Shown here: in pieces, positions 35,316-46,266 of the stretch
Numbering within the stretch: position 1 is the stretch's first letter
Layout of the letters: the number at the start of each line of letters is the position of its first letter
Assembly: GCA_001599815.1 (NCBI GenBank)
Contig: BCIA01000006.1
Coordinates: forward strand, 1,676,961 to 1,740,960
Source of the DNA: Furcasterigmium furcatum
Lineage: Eukaryota > Ascomycota > Sordariomycetes > Glomerellales > Plectosphaerellaceae
Length of the DNA: 64,000 nucleotides
Direction: 5' to 3'
Notes under the pieces: model-generated
Databases searched by the model: none
Seen by the model: only the letters and a program-made list of their open reading frames with translations
What the model was told of the DNA's origin: nothing
Translations under genes and position numbers: made by a program

Positions 35316-35914
35316 AGCCGCCCGTGACGGTACGTGTATGCATGTGTGTTTCTCGGAGCGTCAGAGTGTTGTTGTTTGTTGAGCGTTTCTGGGAGGTTTG
35401 TCTTGTATTGTCAGCGAAGGATACCATGGGGCCTCGGCAGCCCCTTTTTCTTATTTCTGGCGCGTCAGGTGGTGGTAACTGGCGGCATTACGATGCGGCC
35501 TTGTGTTATTTAGCGGGAGGGCCCAGGGGCATCTAGACAGCGGGGTGGCGCTGGCGGCTTTATTGTAGTACTATCGCATTCCAATGACAGATACCAAGTA
35601 CACTGTCTGGAATTTGTTTGTCTTGTCTTGTCAAGTCGGCAGAATAAGTGATGTCACGTGCACGGGCCACATATGACTCGCGATAATGACGGGGAAACAA
35701 CTGCGGGTTGAGAAGAACATTGGATCGGACCCATGATAATGATGCACGATCTTGGCATCGACCTCATGGCATCTCAAGACCAGCCGACCATCTTCAATCC
35801 TACCTTCCACCTACACTGAAGCTCACCTAGCAATGGTTGAAACCACGACTGACCTTGGACGATTTCACTCACCCTGATTCAACATCCCAGACAACACATC
35901 ACATCTCATCACAC
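35316..35914. other. Intergenic; leader with an upstream ORF
   Basis: Contains the 3' end of the DH/PH-like gene and the promoter of the next gene. A 15-codon upstream ORF (ATG at 35833, TGA ending 35877) lies 37 nt before the next start codon. Confidence 0.55.
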
Positions 35915-36793
35915 ATGGACACGATGCTTATCACCACCCCAGAAGAGCCATCCCACTTCCCCCTGCGCATTATCACCTACAACATCCGCTTCGCAACATC
36001 CCACCCCGCCCGGCACGAAAAGCCCTGGGCCCGCCGCCGCCCCCTCCTCTGCGCCCAGCTCCGCTTCATCACCGCCGACCACCCCTCCGCATTCCTCTGC
36101 CTGCAGGAGGCCCTGGCCCACCAGGTCGACGACGTCCTCGCCGCCCTCGGCCCGGAGTGGTCCCATGTCGGCGTCGGTCGCGACGATGGCGTGCGCCGCG
36201 GCGAGTTCTCTCCCATCTTCTACCGCCCCGCCGCCTGGCGCTGCGAGGGCTTCCGCACCTTCTGGCTCAGCGAGACCCCTGACGTCCCCTCGCGCGGCTG
36301 GGACGCCGCGCTGCCGCGCATCGTGACGGTGGGGGATTTTGTCAGTCGCGAGCACGGCACCAGGGCCGTGGTGATGTGCACGCACTTTGACCACCAGGGG
36401 GTCGTGGCGAGGCTGGAGAGCGCGAGGTTGCTGCTGCGGATCGCCGAGCAGGTGAGGGCGGAGAAGGGGGCCGACGTGGTGCTGCTCGGGGGCGACTTCA
36501 ACAGCGATCCCCGGGACGAGGCGTACCGGGCGATGGTGAGGGAGGGGTCGGGGATGAAGGATGTGAGGGACCTGGTGCCCCGCGAGAGGAGGTACGGGAA
36601 CGAGTTGACGTACACGTCGTTTGACGAGCCCGAGTGGGAGCCGAGCCGGATTGATTTCCTCTTTCTGGGGAACGGTTCTGAGGCTAGAGCCAGGAACTTC
36701 GGGGTGCTGGCGAATCGGTTTGATGATGGGGTGTTCCTGTCTGATCACCGGCCGGTGGTGGCTGACCTGGAGGTGCCGGCAAAGAAGCCGTAG
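35915..36793 (+). CDS. Endonuclease/exonuclease/phosphatase-family enzyme
   Basis: A metal-dependent phosphodiester hydrolase fold (EEP, DNase I-like). Single exon, 292 aa, starting at ATG 35915 (MDTMLITTPEEPS); the frame is open further upstream but without an ATG. EEP motifs are in order: LRIITYNIRFATS (Asn), FLCLQEALAHQ (catalytic Glu), FSPIFYRPAAW, AVVMCTHFDHQG, VVLLGGDFNSDP (Asp/Asn pair), RIDFLFL and the terminal LSDHRPVVADLE (Asp-His). No signal peptide or membrane segment is visible, so it is probably intracellular. The substrate is not readable from sequence: fungal members include putative phosphatases and nucleases of unknown target. Codon use is strongly G/C-ending, as in its neighbours. 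Confidence 0.92.
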   Translation: MDTMLITTPEEPSHFPLRIITYNIRFATSHPARHEKPWARRRPLLCAQLRFITADHPSAFLCLQEALAHQVDDVLAALGPEWSHVGVGRDDGVRRGEFSPIFYRPAAWRCEGFRTFWLSETPDVPSRGWDAALPRIVTVGDFVSREHGTRAVVMCTHFDHQGVVARLESARLLLRIAEQVRAEKGADVVLLGGDFNSDPRDEAYRAMVREGSGMKDVRDLVPRERRYGNELTYTSFDEPEWEPSRIDFLFLGNGSEARARNFGVLANRFDDGVFLSDHRPVVADLEVPAKKP

Positions 36794-39022
36794 GGGACTC
36801 CTTCTCCATGGAGGTGGTGGTGGCGGCGGTGGTGTTGCTGCTGGAGTGACCCCGGGGATGGCAGCGTTGTTGTGCCACCTCGTGTTGCACGCTGAGGGAT
36901 CTCGAGTAACCTCGATACGGCAGCTACATATGCTTACCTCCTCGTTGACTAAACACACCACGGCGCCGGCGCCGGCGGGTGGGTGCAGTCTGTCAGGGTC
37001 AACGAGAGCCAATGCTACATGCGATCTTGAATGTCATCCGAACTTCCGAGGGCAGCGGCCGTCTGCTGAGCGACACTCGTGATCGGTCACCTCTTGGCCT
37101 CGCTCGGGATACCGGGAGCGAAACTTAATAGACGATCATACGGACGACGGGGATGGGAGCATATCAGCCGCACAGCATACCCCTTTCTCGGTTTCGACGA
37201 CACCCACGATGCTGGCAGCGCCGGAACAGGAAGGATCAGCTACGCAGGGAGAGAGCAAGATTGCCTCCATATCACGCAGATGACCCCGAGCCCCAGGCCA
37301 ATATTTGCCATCCAGAATGGCATCCTTCTGCACGCCCAAGGTTTTTTCAACGAGCCTGTGGCGCTGTCAAGAGGTTGTGTGCGCCTCCGTCGAGGGATCA
37401 TGCCTCGAGCGAAAAGGCGGTGTGGTCGGGATGGTGTCTAGGCCGTGACCATCCCGCGGCTCACATTCGCCGATCTAGCCCAGCGACTATGCGCTGACGG
37501 GCATGAACCTGACGCGAGGAGATAGTCTATTATACGTCCTAGTGTTGGCCAGTCGTCCGCGGCGCCGGATCACGACATGTTCGACAGGCCGAGCGTCGCC
37601 GTGCTGGACGGACTAGACAATGCAGGGATGATGGTGTGCATGCGGCATCTCGAGATCTGATCAACCAGAGCCGCGGACACCGCTCGGGTTTGGGATGACG
37701 ACGGGGACATAGCCCGCTCTCCTTCCGGAGACTGGCTACTTTGGTACACCGAGGTCGTCCTTACATCATGGTGCTTCGAGAATCGTCCGTCACTCTGTTC
37801 TGAGCCGTTCGCCTCGGCTTGACACGGGGCGGACAGCAACCTGAGCCTGCATTCTTGTCAACGAGCGAGGAGGCCCTCACATTAATAACGTTGCGCGCTG
37901 GTGGCAGCCGCTAACCGAACATCGTCGTCGGTAGAGACCTGATCCTTGCACTTGCGTCAATGCTTTGTATGCATCTCTGGCCACAGTGCCCACAGCGACC
38001 GCATCGGGACGGTGGCATTCTGTGTTCGGTCCCCAGCGCTTGATCGACTTGGTCCAGGAAATCTCACTTCCTGTCACGCGTGAGAACCTTCAGCATCTCA
38101 GCATCTCGACATAGTTCTCGGCGGTCGTGGGACACACATGGCGCTTGCGAACGAGGTGACACAACACCACCGCATGAGCCTGCGCCGCCAATGAATTGCG
38201 TGGCAGCCACCGATTTCAGAGCTGTGATGACCTGCCCGCCCTCGTCTGAAGAAACTTCACCGGACTCGCCACACACCAACGCGTCGGTGGTGTACCATGA
38301 GGATGAGTGTGACCGTGGATGGATGGGCATTTCCAGCCAGGTGCGTCCTGGGCTGTCTGTCTGTCTGTTGTGGTGAGGCCGCTGAGGACTCGCAGACCAG
38401 TGCGGAAACCACACGGTTGCAGAACCAGCAGAAGGCGTCAGTCAAGGTCGTTGACAGCTGGAGCTGAACGTGCAGCAGACTGAAGGCGGCCCTCAACGCC
38501 TCGATAAGGGAGTTCGGACGTCGATCTCGGCGCGGGGAGTGCAAGCCCTGGGGTCTGGACACGGCAGGAATCCAGCCATGACCTCGCGCTCACGAACAGG
38601 CAGTCGAGTCACCGGCCAGCAAAACACCACCACAGTGTACAACAGCTCCCCAGGCATGGTGATGCCATTCCACATGGCCCTTTGCAGGCCCTCAGGCGAC
38701 GACAGGACGGACGATGACTCCAAGCCAGTGCTGACCCGCACAAGGGACTGGGTGCTGCCCTATGAGAGCGGGCGGCGTCGTCGGGCTTGCATGAGGATGC
38801 ATTCGGCCGGGCAGAGACCAAGGCCCATTGGCGAAGGCACCGGGAAAAGAGGTGTGTGTGGTGGTTCTGGCAACGGGGACATGTCTGCCTGTCAAAGTGG
38901 TGCCGGTGCCTGTCTGTTGCTCATCGCGCCGGAGTCGAGAATGCGCGTGTCAGAGAGTCGTTCGATATCATTTATTCCATCCCAGTCCCCCCCGGCCGAG
39001 GACGTTCACTCACAGAGACATG
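36794..39022. other. Gene-poor stretch (2.2 kb)
   Basis: No gene is supported. A short (TCTG)n run lies at 38352-38369. Unlike the next stretch, this one has ordinary ATG frequency on both strands. Confidence 0.5.
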
Positions 39023-41192
39023 TTTCTGTCCCGAGACAACCATCTTCTCCCGTCCACGCGAGAGTCATTTTTCCTGCTTCTTCTTCTTGTCTCGGGCGCC
39101 AATCCCGTCAACCAGTGCCCTGTCAGCGGACGAGTTGATCAAGCCACACCCCGGTGCCGTTCGGGAGAGACCGTTGATACCCAAAAGCCAAGCCGGCTCC
39201 CAGAGCGTCGGGCACGAAACGAAACGCTCAGCAGGGGCCCCAGAGACTTTAACTGGGAGCATCGAGCAACGAGCAGCGCGGCAAAGGCCTCACCAGCCCC
39301 CCCTTCCCGAACAGGGAACCGCGCAATCAAGGACCAACGACGCTCCGTGGCCCGGCAGGTTGTCTTTGGTGGTGTTTTTTTCGTCCCCGATTATTATTAT
39401 CGTCATCCCGCCTGACGGAGGGATTCGCTTCCAAAGCCAAGCACGCCTCGATTGTGTCAACCCTCCCCAGACCAGACGAGACCAGGGTCCGGCTTCATCG
39501 CGCCGGGGCGCTGTCTGCGCTTGATTAATCAGTCGCCTGCCCTCATCCCGGGCCCGTCAACCCCAGACCAGACCACCAGGCCACGCCGTCTCCGCTGTCG
39601 CCGCTGTCGCCGCCGCCGCCGCACACCGTCCTTCGCCTGCGGTAAGGTACCAGGGGGCGGGAGGCAGGAATCGCGACTCCACAGTTGGGCCTGACTGCTT
39701 GCGACCCCGTCGCAGTCGGCGCTCTGACCAGCAGGCAGGTTGATTTACACGGGGCCGTCCCGTGAAAGCTTGTCAGTCGGACGAGCCAGCAACAGGTCAG
39801 ACCAGACCTCCGGAAGGGATTGACCTGGTCCGAGCCCCTCTCGTTTCCTGTCTTTCAGGGACGCCGCCAAAGGGTTGGGCCATATCTGATTCTCCCATCA
39901 CCCCGGAGACTGGGATCTCCCGGTCTGGAGAAGACTGCTTCGAGAAGAACGAGGGAATTTCCGACAGAGCGTCCATCTCCCACGGCAACACGCTGCTACA
40001 CGGTGGTACCGGCCGTGATTCGAGGCAGGGCGCCTGTTCGGGCTCTAGGACAGACATTCCGCCAAAAAGAGGGTGAACAGAGAGTAACAAGACAGCAGCA
40101 GCCATTTTTTTCTCTCTGGCCTGTCACTGCCCTCCTGTGTCTCGCTGGAGTCACGCCCCCCTTCTTGTCGTTTCAAGCCACGCCCCACCCCCCTCCCGTC
40201 CCTTCCCTTCCATCCATCCATCCTTCCTTCCCCAGGCTCTGCAATAATTAGGGGGCTTCCATCTTCAATCAGTGGAGGTGGTCCTTCCCGTGGTTGCTGA
40301 GCCACCAAGTTACACAGGGCAAGAGGACAGCAGCAGCAGCGGCAACGTCCCTTCTCCTTCCATCGTTTTCTGAGGAAAGAAGAGTCATCTATTGTGCTCC
40401 TACGCCCACCCCCTTTTTGGCCTCTTGTCCTCTTCTGCTTCATCATCCCCCACGATCCGATCCTGTCCGCTTCCACATCCACCTCTTTGTGCAAGCTGCT
40501 CAACTGCGCAAAACCACAACGCATCATCCCACGCCCACAAACACCCACCAGCAGCCTCTTCTCGACCTGCATTTCCCTGTCTCTTCCCTCTCAACCTTCT
40601 ACCCTACACGATCGTCGGCCTCGACAGCCTCTTCGCAAAATCTAGCGCGCAAAATCAACAAGAGGTCGATCTCTTCCCGAATACAGGCTCAACATCGCAA
40701 TATCGTCCGCCCTACTTTTTCCCACTCCTCCGTCGACTTACACCACCCCTTGTAGGGGATACCCCGGCAACCTGGGCACGAGCCAGCCCACCACCACTAC
40801 CACAGCGCAACCCACAGCGGCCCAGGACCCGAAGAAAAGAACCGGAACCCCGATTCCTCCCTTTTTGGCCATCTAACCAGGTTGATCTGCGGACACTCCC
40901 CCGGGCCTCTGTGACGATTATCGCATCGCCCACTCCCTCTCGTCGAATCCCCACCCCATCCTTCCACCACCACCCACCCATTCTCCCTTCATTACACAAA
41001 AAGTTCCCGCTGCCCGCTCCTCCACCCAACTTTTGCGACTCTACAACATCCAACACCACCACGACGGCCACACGATTCTGACTTTCCAACTGCGTGCTTG
41101 CGCCTCTTTGGGGCCTTAACCCCCCTTAATCAAAGCCATTCGGCTTCACCACAGCCTCTCAACTCGCCTGCTGCGACAGCGCATCCGCGACA
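39023..41192 (+). promoter_or_regulatory. 2.17-kb ATG-free region before the gene at 41193
   Basis: Read base by base, the plus strand has no ATG from just after 39020-39022 up to the start codon at 41193, while CAT (ATG on the other strand) occurs about 30 times. The last 1 kb is rich in C, T and A, with CAC/CCA runs. The simplest reading is a very long, ATG-purged 5' leader, possibly containing introns (a GTAAGG donor-like site lies near 39642). Confidence 0.55.
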
Positions 41193-42971
41193 ATGTCCAA
41201 CTCGAGCCACCAGGCCCCTTGCGTCGAAGACGCCAACGAGGAAACCGGCTCCGTTATTGACGGAACCGCCGTCTTCGCCAGCCCCGTAAAGCAGAAGCCC
41301 AACACTGGCAGGTCTCGCAGAGAGAAGCTCCCCAGCAGATCCTCCTCCTCATACGGCCCGACCGACTCCGACTCGACCACACCGCCCATCAGCACGCCGA
41401 AGCGGGAGAAGGACTCCAGGTCCAGAGAGAAAGATCCTCGTTCCAAGACCAAGTCCAAGCCAAAGGACAAAGATAGGGAGAGGGAGAGGGAACGGGACAG
41501 AGAGAGGGAGAAGCCCAGGGACTCGCACAGAGAGAGGGACAGAGACCGCGATCGCGACGAGCGCCCCAAGTCGTCGAGGACCGTTACCATCGAGGACCCC
41601 AAGACCAAGCGCCCCAAGCCGGTTCTGCACTCGCACTCCAGCTCCAACTCCAACTCCAACTCAAAGTCCCAAGATGCCTACAGGAGACCGACAGGAGTCA
41701 TCGATGATCCTTCTCACTTTGGCATCTTGCCATCCCGCCCCAGGGCCGGCAGTCGGCCATCATCAGGCTACTACGGCCCTGGTTCCCGGCCACCTGCTGC
41801 CAACGAGCGCTGGCACACACAGCACTCCACGCAACCGCCTCACCCCTTCAACCCGTACGGCACCTCCCCGTATAGTGCGCCTCCTCCTCCTGCAATGCCA
41901 GGTGCTTATCCGATGCCACCATCACCCACCGATTACTTCACTCCCACCGCCGCGGGGGTGCCTGTTGGCTCGATGAACAACACTCCAACTTCACACCTTG
42001 CCTCACGCTTCTCGCTGCAAAGACCCAGCTCAGCGAGCGGGTTTAGGCCGCAGCCTACTCCTCCTTCCCAGTCGTACGAGGAGTACTATGATGAAGGCCA
42101 CTACCACCACGGCGGCGACCTATCCAGGCGGCTCTCGCTCTCTAAGTCCCGCAAGGATGAAGAGGACAGGAGACAAATGCCCCCGCCCTCTCTGCCACCT
42201 CCACGGTCCAATACTACCGGTCCCGGGAAAGGTGGTCCTTTCCTTCCTCCACCGCCAGGCCCGCCGAAGCTCAACTACAAGTACGAGGACGAGGATCTTG
42301 CCGCTGCCGACCCGAACTTATACCGGGATGTTCCGTCCAGAAACGCCAGCTGGAGTTACGGTGAGGTGGCTGCCCCGCCGCGCCGCCATCGCCGCGACTC
42401 CGTGTCGTACGAGCAGGAAGGGTACCAGCTCGAACCCGCCGGCAACAGGCGAAGACACTCCTACATCGGCACAAGCGCCGGCAGTGATTATCAAGACAAG
42501 CTCCGGGACGCCGAGAAGTACCAAGGTCAAATCTCCGGAGGAAATGTTCCTCTCACAAAGGAGACCCTTGGCAAAGTCGATCGACAGAAACGGAGCAGCG
42601 ACAAGAGCAGCCGGTCCACTCGCAGCAGCGGCGCTAGTCGGGACGAAAGCGACTACTGGAACAGCAACACGACGCGCACGACGCGGTCATTTGCCGGAGA
42701 TGGCGAGACCAATATCCGCATTAAGGGCGGCGCGACCCTGAGACTGGGGGACATGGAGATCCAATGCCAGGACGGCGGCGAGATCAACATCACCCAGGAT
42801 GGGAGCACCCGCGGCGGCAGCGAAAGGGGCAGCACCATCTGGCCGGAAGAGCGGCCAGACCGGCGTCGCATTGACAACGTCCCGCACCGGTCCCGGGCGA
42901 CCAGTCAGGCAGGCTCGTACACCAGAAGTCAGTTTGTGGGCAGCTACGAGGGCTACCCCGGACGGATCTGA
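41193..42971 (+). CDS. Arg/Glu/Ser-rich low-complexity protein with conserved C-terminus
   Basis: A single exon encodes 592 aa from MSNSSHQAPCVEDANEET. Residues 70-130 are a charged Arg/Glu/Asp/Lys repeat (REREKPRDSHRERDRDRD), followed by a Ser/Asn run. Residues 190-290 are Pro/Tyr/Ser-rich (FNPYGTSPYSAPPPPAMPG); there are further basic/aromatic segments and DKLRDAEKYQGQISGG. Near the C-terminus is an ordered piece, ETNIRIKGGATLRLGDMEIQ followed by CQDGGEINITQDGS, which looks like a short beta-rich element preserved in ascomycete relatives. The composition resembles RNA-binding or transcription-related scaffold proteins, but no catalytic or nucleic acid-binding domain was recognised. The very long ATG-free leader suggests tight control of translation. 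Confidence 0.8.
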   Translation: MSNSSHQAPCVEDANEETGSVIDGTAVFASPVKQKPNTGRSRREKLPSRSSSSYGPTDSDSTTPPISTPKREKDSRSREKDPRSKTKSKPKDKDRERERERDREREKPRDSHRERDRDRDRDERPKSSRTVTIEDPKTKRPKPVLHSHSSSNSNSNSKSQDAYRRPTGVIDDPSHFGILPSRPRAGSRPSSGYYGPGSRPPAANERWHTQHSTQPPHPFNPYGTSPYSAPPPPAMPGAYPMPPSPTDYFTPTAAGVPVGSMNNTPTSHLASRFSLQRPSSASGFRPQPTPPSQSYEEYYDEGHYHHGGDLSRRLSLSKSRKDEEDRRQMPPPSLPPPRSNTTGPGKGGPFLPPPPGPPKLNYKYEDEDLAAADPNLYRDVPSRNASWSYGEVAAPPRRHRRDSVSYEQEGYQLEPAGNRRRHSYIGTSAGSDYQDKLRDAEKYQGQISGGNVPLTKETLGKVDRQKRSSDKSSRSTRSSGASRDESDYWNSNTTRTTRSFAGDGETNIRIKGGATLRLGDMEIQCQDGGEINITQDGSTRGGSERGSTIWPEERPDRRRIDNVPHRSRATSQAGSYTRSQFVGSYEGYPGRI

Positions 42972-44826
42972 TGAGCAGTCTTCGCTCGACGACGAAGTTT
43001 GACGATGTAATGAAGTTGATGAGAGCGAGCGATGGATTTTGACGAGCGATCTGATTTGGGTATTTCCTTGGCCCCGGCACATTTTCGACATCTGCTTTTC
43101 TTACCTGGTGCTTCTGATCTACGGTCATCTATATCCCTCCGCTCTTCCTTGCGGCACATGCTCATTTGCATGCTGCATCTATACCCCTGAGCCGGTTGGT
43201 GGCTGGCTATTCGAGTCTCGTGGCGGCAAGAGAACAACTCGAGCATGAAAAAAGGGGTCAACGGCGGGGGGCGGACCAGCTCTGGAGCTGGGCGCCGGCC
43301 TACCTTTCGGGGAGGGGATGCCCATGCTTTGTTTCAAGTAGGGCGTCGATCCCACCGTGTACCTTTCTGTACCTCCAGGTGTTTTCTTTCCTCCTCCTTC
43401 TTCTTCCTATTTCCTCTCTTCTTTCCAAGGGCACAAAAGCGTTTGGCTGAGCCATGCTTTCTATTTGCGGTACTGCTCACGGCCAGGATGCCGTTGGTAT
43501 GGTGCTTGGCTTGTATATCGCAACCTGGGAAGCATGGCCCAAGAGGCGGATTTTTCTTTTCTCCCGCGGTTATTTGGTCCAGGATGGACTTTTACATAGA
43601 CACCTTGTTGTACGGGAGGCACACCGCGAGGTTCGCGCCTCGGCGGTCGGAGGGAGACTGAACAGCACTATGCGATATGGGGAGACGTTTGTTCCCTTGT
43701 GAGATCTGTGGCATTTGGCGCCGACATTATTGGAGACTTGGCTGCGGCAGGTGAAATGACCAAGAGGATGTTGGCAGACAGAAATGCAGAGAATGATACC
43801 CTTGGTGAGCCGGGCGCGAGTCACCTGGCCCGCCGAATGGACGATGTTTGCATCTGGCCCTTCTTCTTGTTCTTGTGATGCGAGGGACAGGCCCCCCCCA
43901 GTGACAGCAAAGCAACGGAGACACGAGAGCAAACATTATGGCATGAACATGGCGAAATGGTGTCGCGGGAGACGAGCAGGGTTGATCTTTGCAGCTACCG
44001 GATGTCCGCTGACTGGTTAATAGAACGGACACGGAATGATCTGTGGCTGGGGTGACGTGTTGCAGGTGACGGAAGCGTTCGAAGTGCAGCCATGGAAGTG
44101 AGCTGTGGACGAGCGATCGAGCGTGCGTCGTTGTCTGGCCGGGGCAGTGATACATTTGTGAAACGGGCGGCAGCGCGATAATGAGACGGGATGGGAGTGA
44201 CTTCAGTGTGGTTGTGTTAAAGGGCAGCGGGATCTAGGACGGGAGAGGGTGACGGGCGCGGATGGTCCGTCGCCGGTTCGCTTGGCGGCCGGTGATTTTT
44301 TATGTCAGCAGCGGCGGCATAATTATGGGGAAGTCAGTTGCCAAAAGGGGAAAGAGATGTGGTGGGGCGTGATTGGACGGACATCGGTTGCTGGGGAGGC
44401 GGCTGGTCTATTTACTTTCGACGTCATTGGCGGGGACTTGGGCACCAACCTCCTCCGATGGACGCGGCAGGTGCACCAGCCACAGCTCGGCACGTCAGCT
44501 TCAGGCGGTTCCTTTGGCAACGCCTGACATTGACTGATACTTCTCTCTTCTCTCTCTGCCTGCTGTCACTCCTGACATTGATCCTCACGTCCACCCACCA
44601 CTTTTCGTCCGTCTGCAGCCAAGTCGAGCTGACAGACTACTTCATCTCACCATCAATAATCTTCGTGTACGGCCAGCGAAGAAAAGAAGAACCGGTCGAA
44701 CAAAGAGAGTGCTTCTCTCCATTTCTCGGCTGGCCTGCCAGCACTACCAGCACTTCCCAATCCATACAACCGGTCGAGTCACTTCATTCCACCTTGTTCA
44801 ACGGAGTGACACACGGCATTCCGACC
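42972..44826. other. Intergenic (1.9 kb), includes leader of the gene at 44827
   Basis: No independent gene. The stretch 44459-44826 is free of ATG on the plus strand and CT-rich, as for a 5' leader. Upstream of it, ATGs are frequent. Confidence 0.5.
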
Positions 44827-46032
44827 ATGGCGCCCGCGGCCGTCACCCAGCTGGCCCAGAAAGCCCGCTCCTTCATCACGGAGCGTGTTCCCACTACCAC
44901 CGAAGCCCGCACTCTCGCCGGCAATGCGGCTCAATCCCTCGCCCTCCGGCCTCGCGACGGGGCCACAATCGAGAAACGCGATGAGTACAGATACGACCCC
45001 CACCAGGGCATGACGGACACGCACGACATCAACAACACGGCCATCTTCGTTGTCTTCGGGCTCATCGGCGCGGCCTTCGTGTGCACCGGCATCTGGTTCT
45101 TCTTCTGGGCCAAAAACGGCGGCTTCCACTTCAAGGAGAACGACTGGGAGGAGTACAAGAGTACGGTGCTCCGCCGCAAGGGCCCCAACGGCACACTGCT
45201 CAGCGGCGCCACCCCCTCGACGGACCTCGGAGGCGGCAGCGTGTACAAAGACTTTGATGACACGACCACCGTCGTCACGGAGAGCACGGCTCTGAGCGGA
45301 ATCACGGCGGGTGCGAGCGACATCGCCGCCCGCGAGAAGAGGGAGAAGAAGCGCAGGCACAAGGAGCGCGAGCGGGAGGCCAGGCGCAACGAGAAGTCGA
45401 GGAGCTCCAGGAGGAACAAGGACCAGAACGGCAACGTCATTGAGGAGGAGGCCGAGCGGGAGGCGAAGCACCACCTGCGGAACTACCGCCACGAGAAGCC
45501 TGCGCGCGTTGGCGGCCTGAACAAGGAGTCCGAGGCAAGCGAATGGGATGGTAGCACCAACCCCGCCGACTCGTCCGTGAGCTCGAACCTGTTGTCGAAC
45601 AGGGAGGGCACGCCCACCTCCTCGCCCGCGAAGCCGAGTGGCGGCATCCGCAAGGTGTACAGCACTGCCGACCGGAACGCGGAGCGGGAGAGCGAGCGGA
45701 TCCGCGCCGAGGCGAGGAGGCTCGCGGAGAGGGGCCGGTCGGCCGTGAACAGCTCCGAGGGTGGGTACTCGCCGTACCGCAACCGCTCGTCGAGGCGGGA
45801 CTTTAGCTACCAGATGGCCGGCAGCACGATGGATGAGAGCGACGTCGGTCTGCAGCGCGGCAGCCGCATCATGGAGGAGTACAGCGATGTCGGCGGAAGC
45901 GACCTGGGCACCAAGACGTACCAGCACAGCCTCCGCCCACCGACCACGAACAACGGCGGCGGCGGCAGCGACTACGCCGAGGAGAAGAGGCGCAACAGGC
46001 GGCAGGGGGGTTATCGCCGCGACAGGGAGTGA
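44827..46032 (+). CDS. Single-pass membrane protein, basic coiled-coil tail
   Basis: Start at ATG 44827 (GACCATGG, a strong context and the first ATG for 367 nt); 401 aa. Residues 1-75 precede one hydrophobic helix, TAIFVVFGLIGAAFVCTGIW followed by FFFWAKNGG (about 77-106). Then comes HFKENDWEEYKSTVLRRKGP, a conserved-looking juxtamembrane segment, and a long hydrophilic tail with an Arg/Lys/Glu helix (AAREKREKKRRHKERERE, about 160-190) and Ser/Gly/Asp-rich ends. Related ascomycete proteins are often named endosomal SPRY-domain protein, but no SPRY domain is visible here, so that name is not adopted. The tail is probably cytoplasmic given its basic content next to the membrane. Function unknown. 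Confidence 0.85.
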   Translation: MAPAAVTQLAQKARSFITERVPTTTEARTLAGNAAQSLALRPRDGATIEKRDEYRYDPHQGMTDTHDINNTAIFVVFGLIGAAFVCTGIWFFFWAKNGGFHFKENDWEEYKSTVLRRKGPNGTLLSGATPSTDLGGGSVYKDFDDTTTVVTESTALSGITAGASDIAAREKREKKRRHKEREREARRNEKSRSSRRNKDQNGNVIEEEAEREAKHHLRNYRHEKPARVGGLNKESEASEWDGSTNPADSSVSSNLLSNREGTPTSSPAKPSGGIRKVYSTADRNAERESERIRAEARRLAERGRSAVNSSEGGYSPYRNRSSRRDFSYQMAGSTMDESDVGLQRGSRIMEEYSDVGGSDLGTKTYQHSLRPPTTNNGGGGSDYAEEKRRNRRQGGYRRDRE

Positions 46033-46266
46033 TCCTCGGGGCGACAGGGAAAGGATGGTCGAGGGAGACGGATCATAAGCAAGCAATGGGCATTGGCGTT
46101 GATTTTGTTTCGAATTACGAACGGCACGGCTGACCGGGCCTTATGTATGTAGAGTAGACTGAACGAGTGTACATGGCACATGAATTGGGACAAACAGGTA
46201 TTTGAATTCTCACACCACCTGTGTAGGATGTCCGGACAAGTGAGAGCGAAAACAGAATACCGCCCT
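46033..46266. other. Short convergent intergenic spacer
   Basis: Only 234 bp separate two convergent stop codons, so the 3' UTRs of the two genes probably overlap or abut. Confidence 0.6.

Noticed and set aside
38470..39524. Frames of 222 and 245 codons on the plus strand
   Set aside because: They overlap each other in different phases and lack protein-like features; only the ATG-free stretch beyond them seems meaningful.
40392..41081. 229-codon frame upstream of the gene at 41193
   Set aside because: It starts at a TTG, not ATG; it lies in the ATG-free leader and is rich in Pro/His/Ser only because the leader is C-rich.
44779..46086. 435-codon minus-strand frame opposite the membrane-protein gene
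   Set aside because: Shadow of the plus-strand gene: no motifs, and the plus frame has a good start and a membrane helix.
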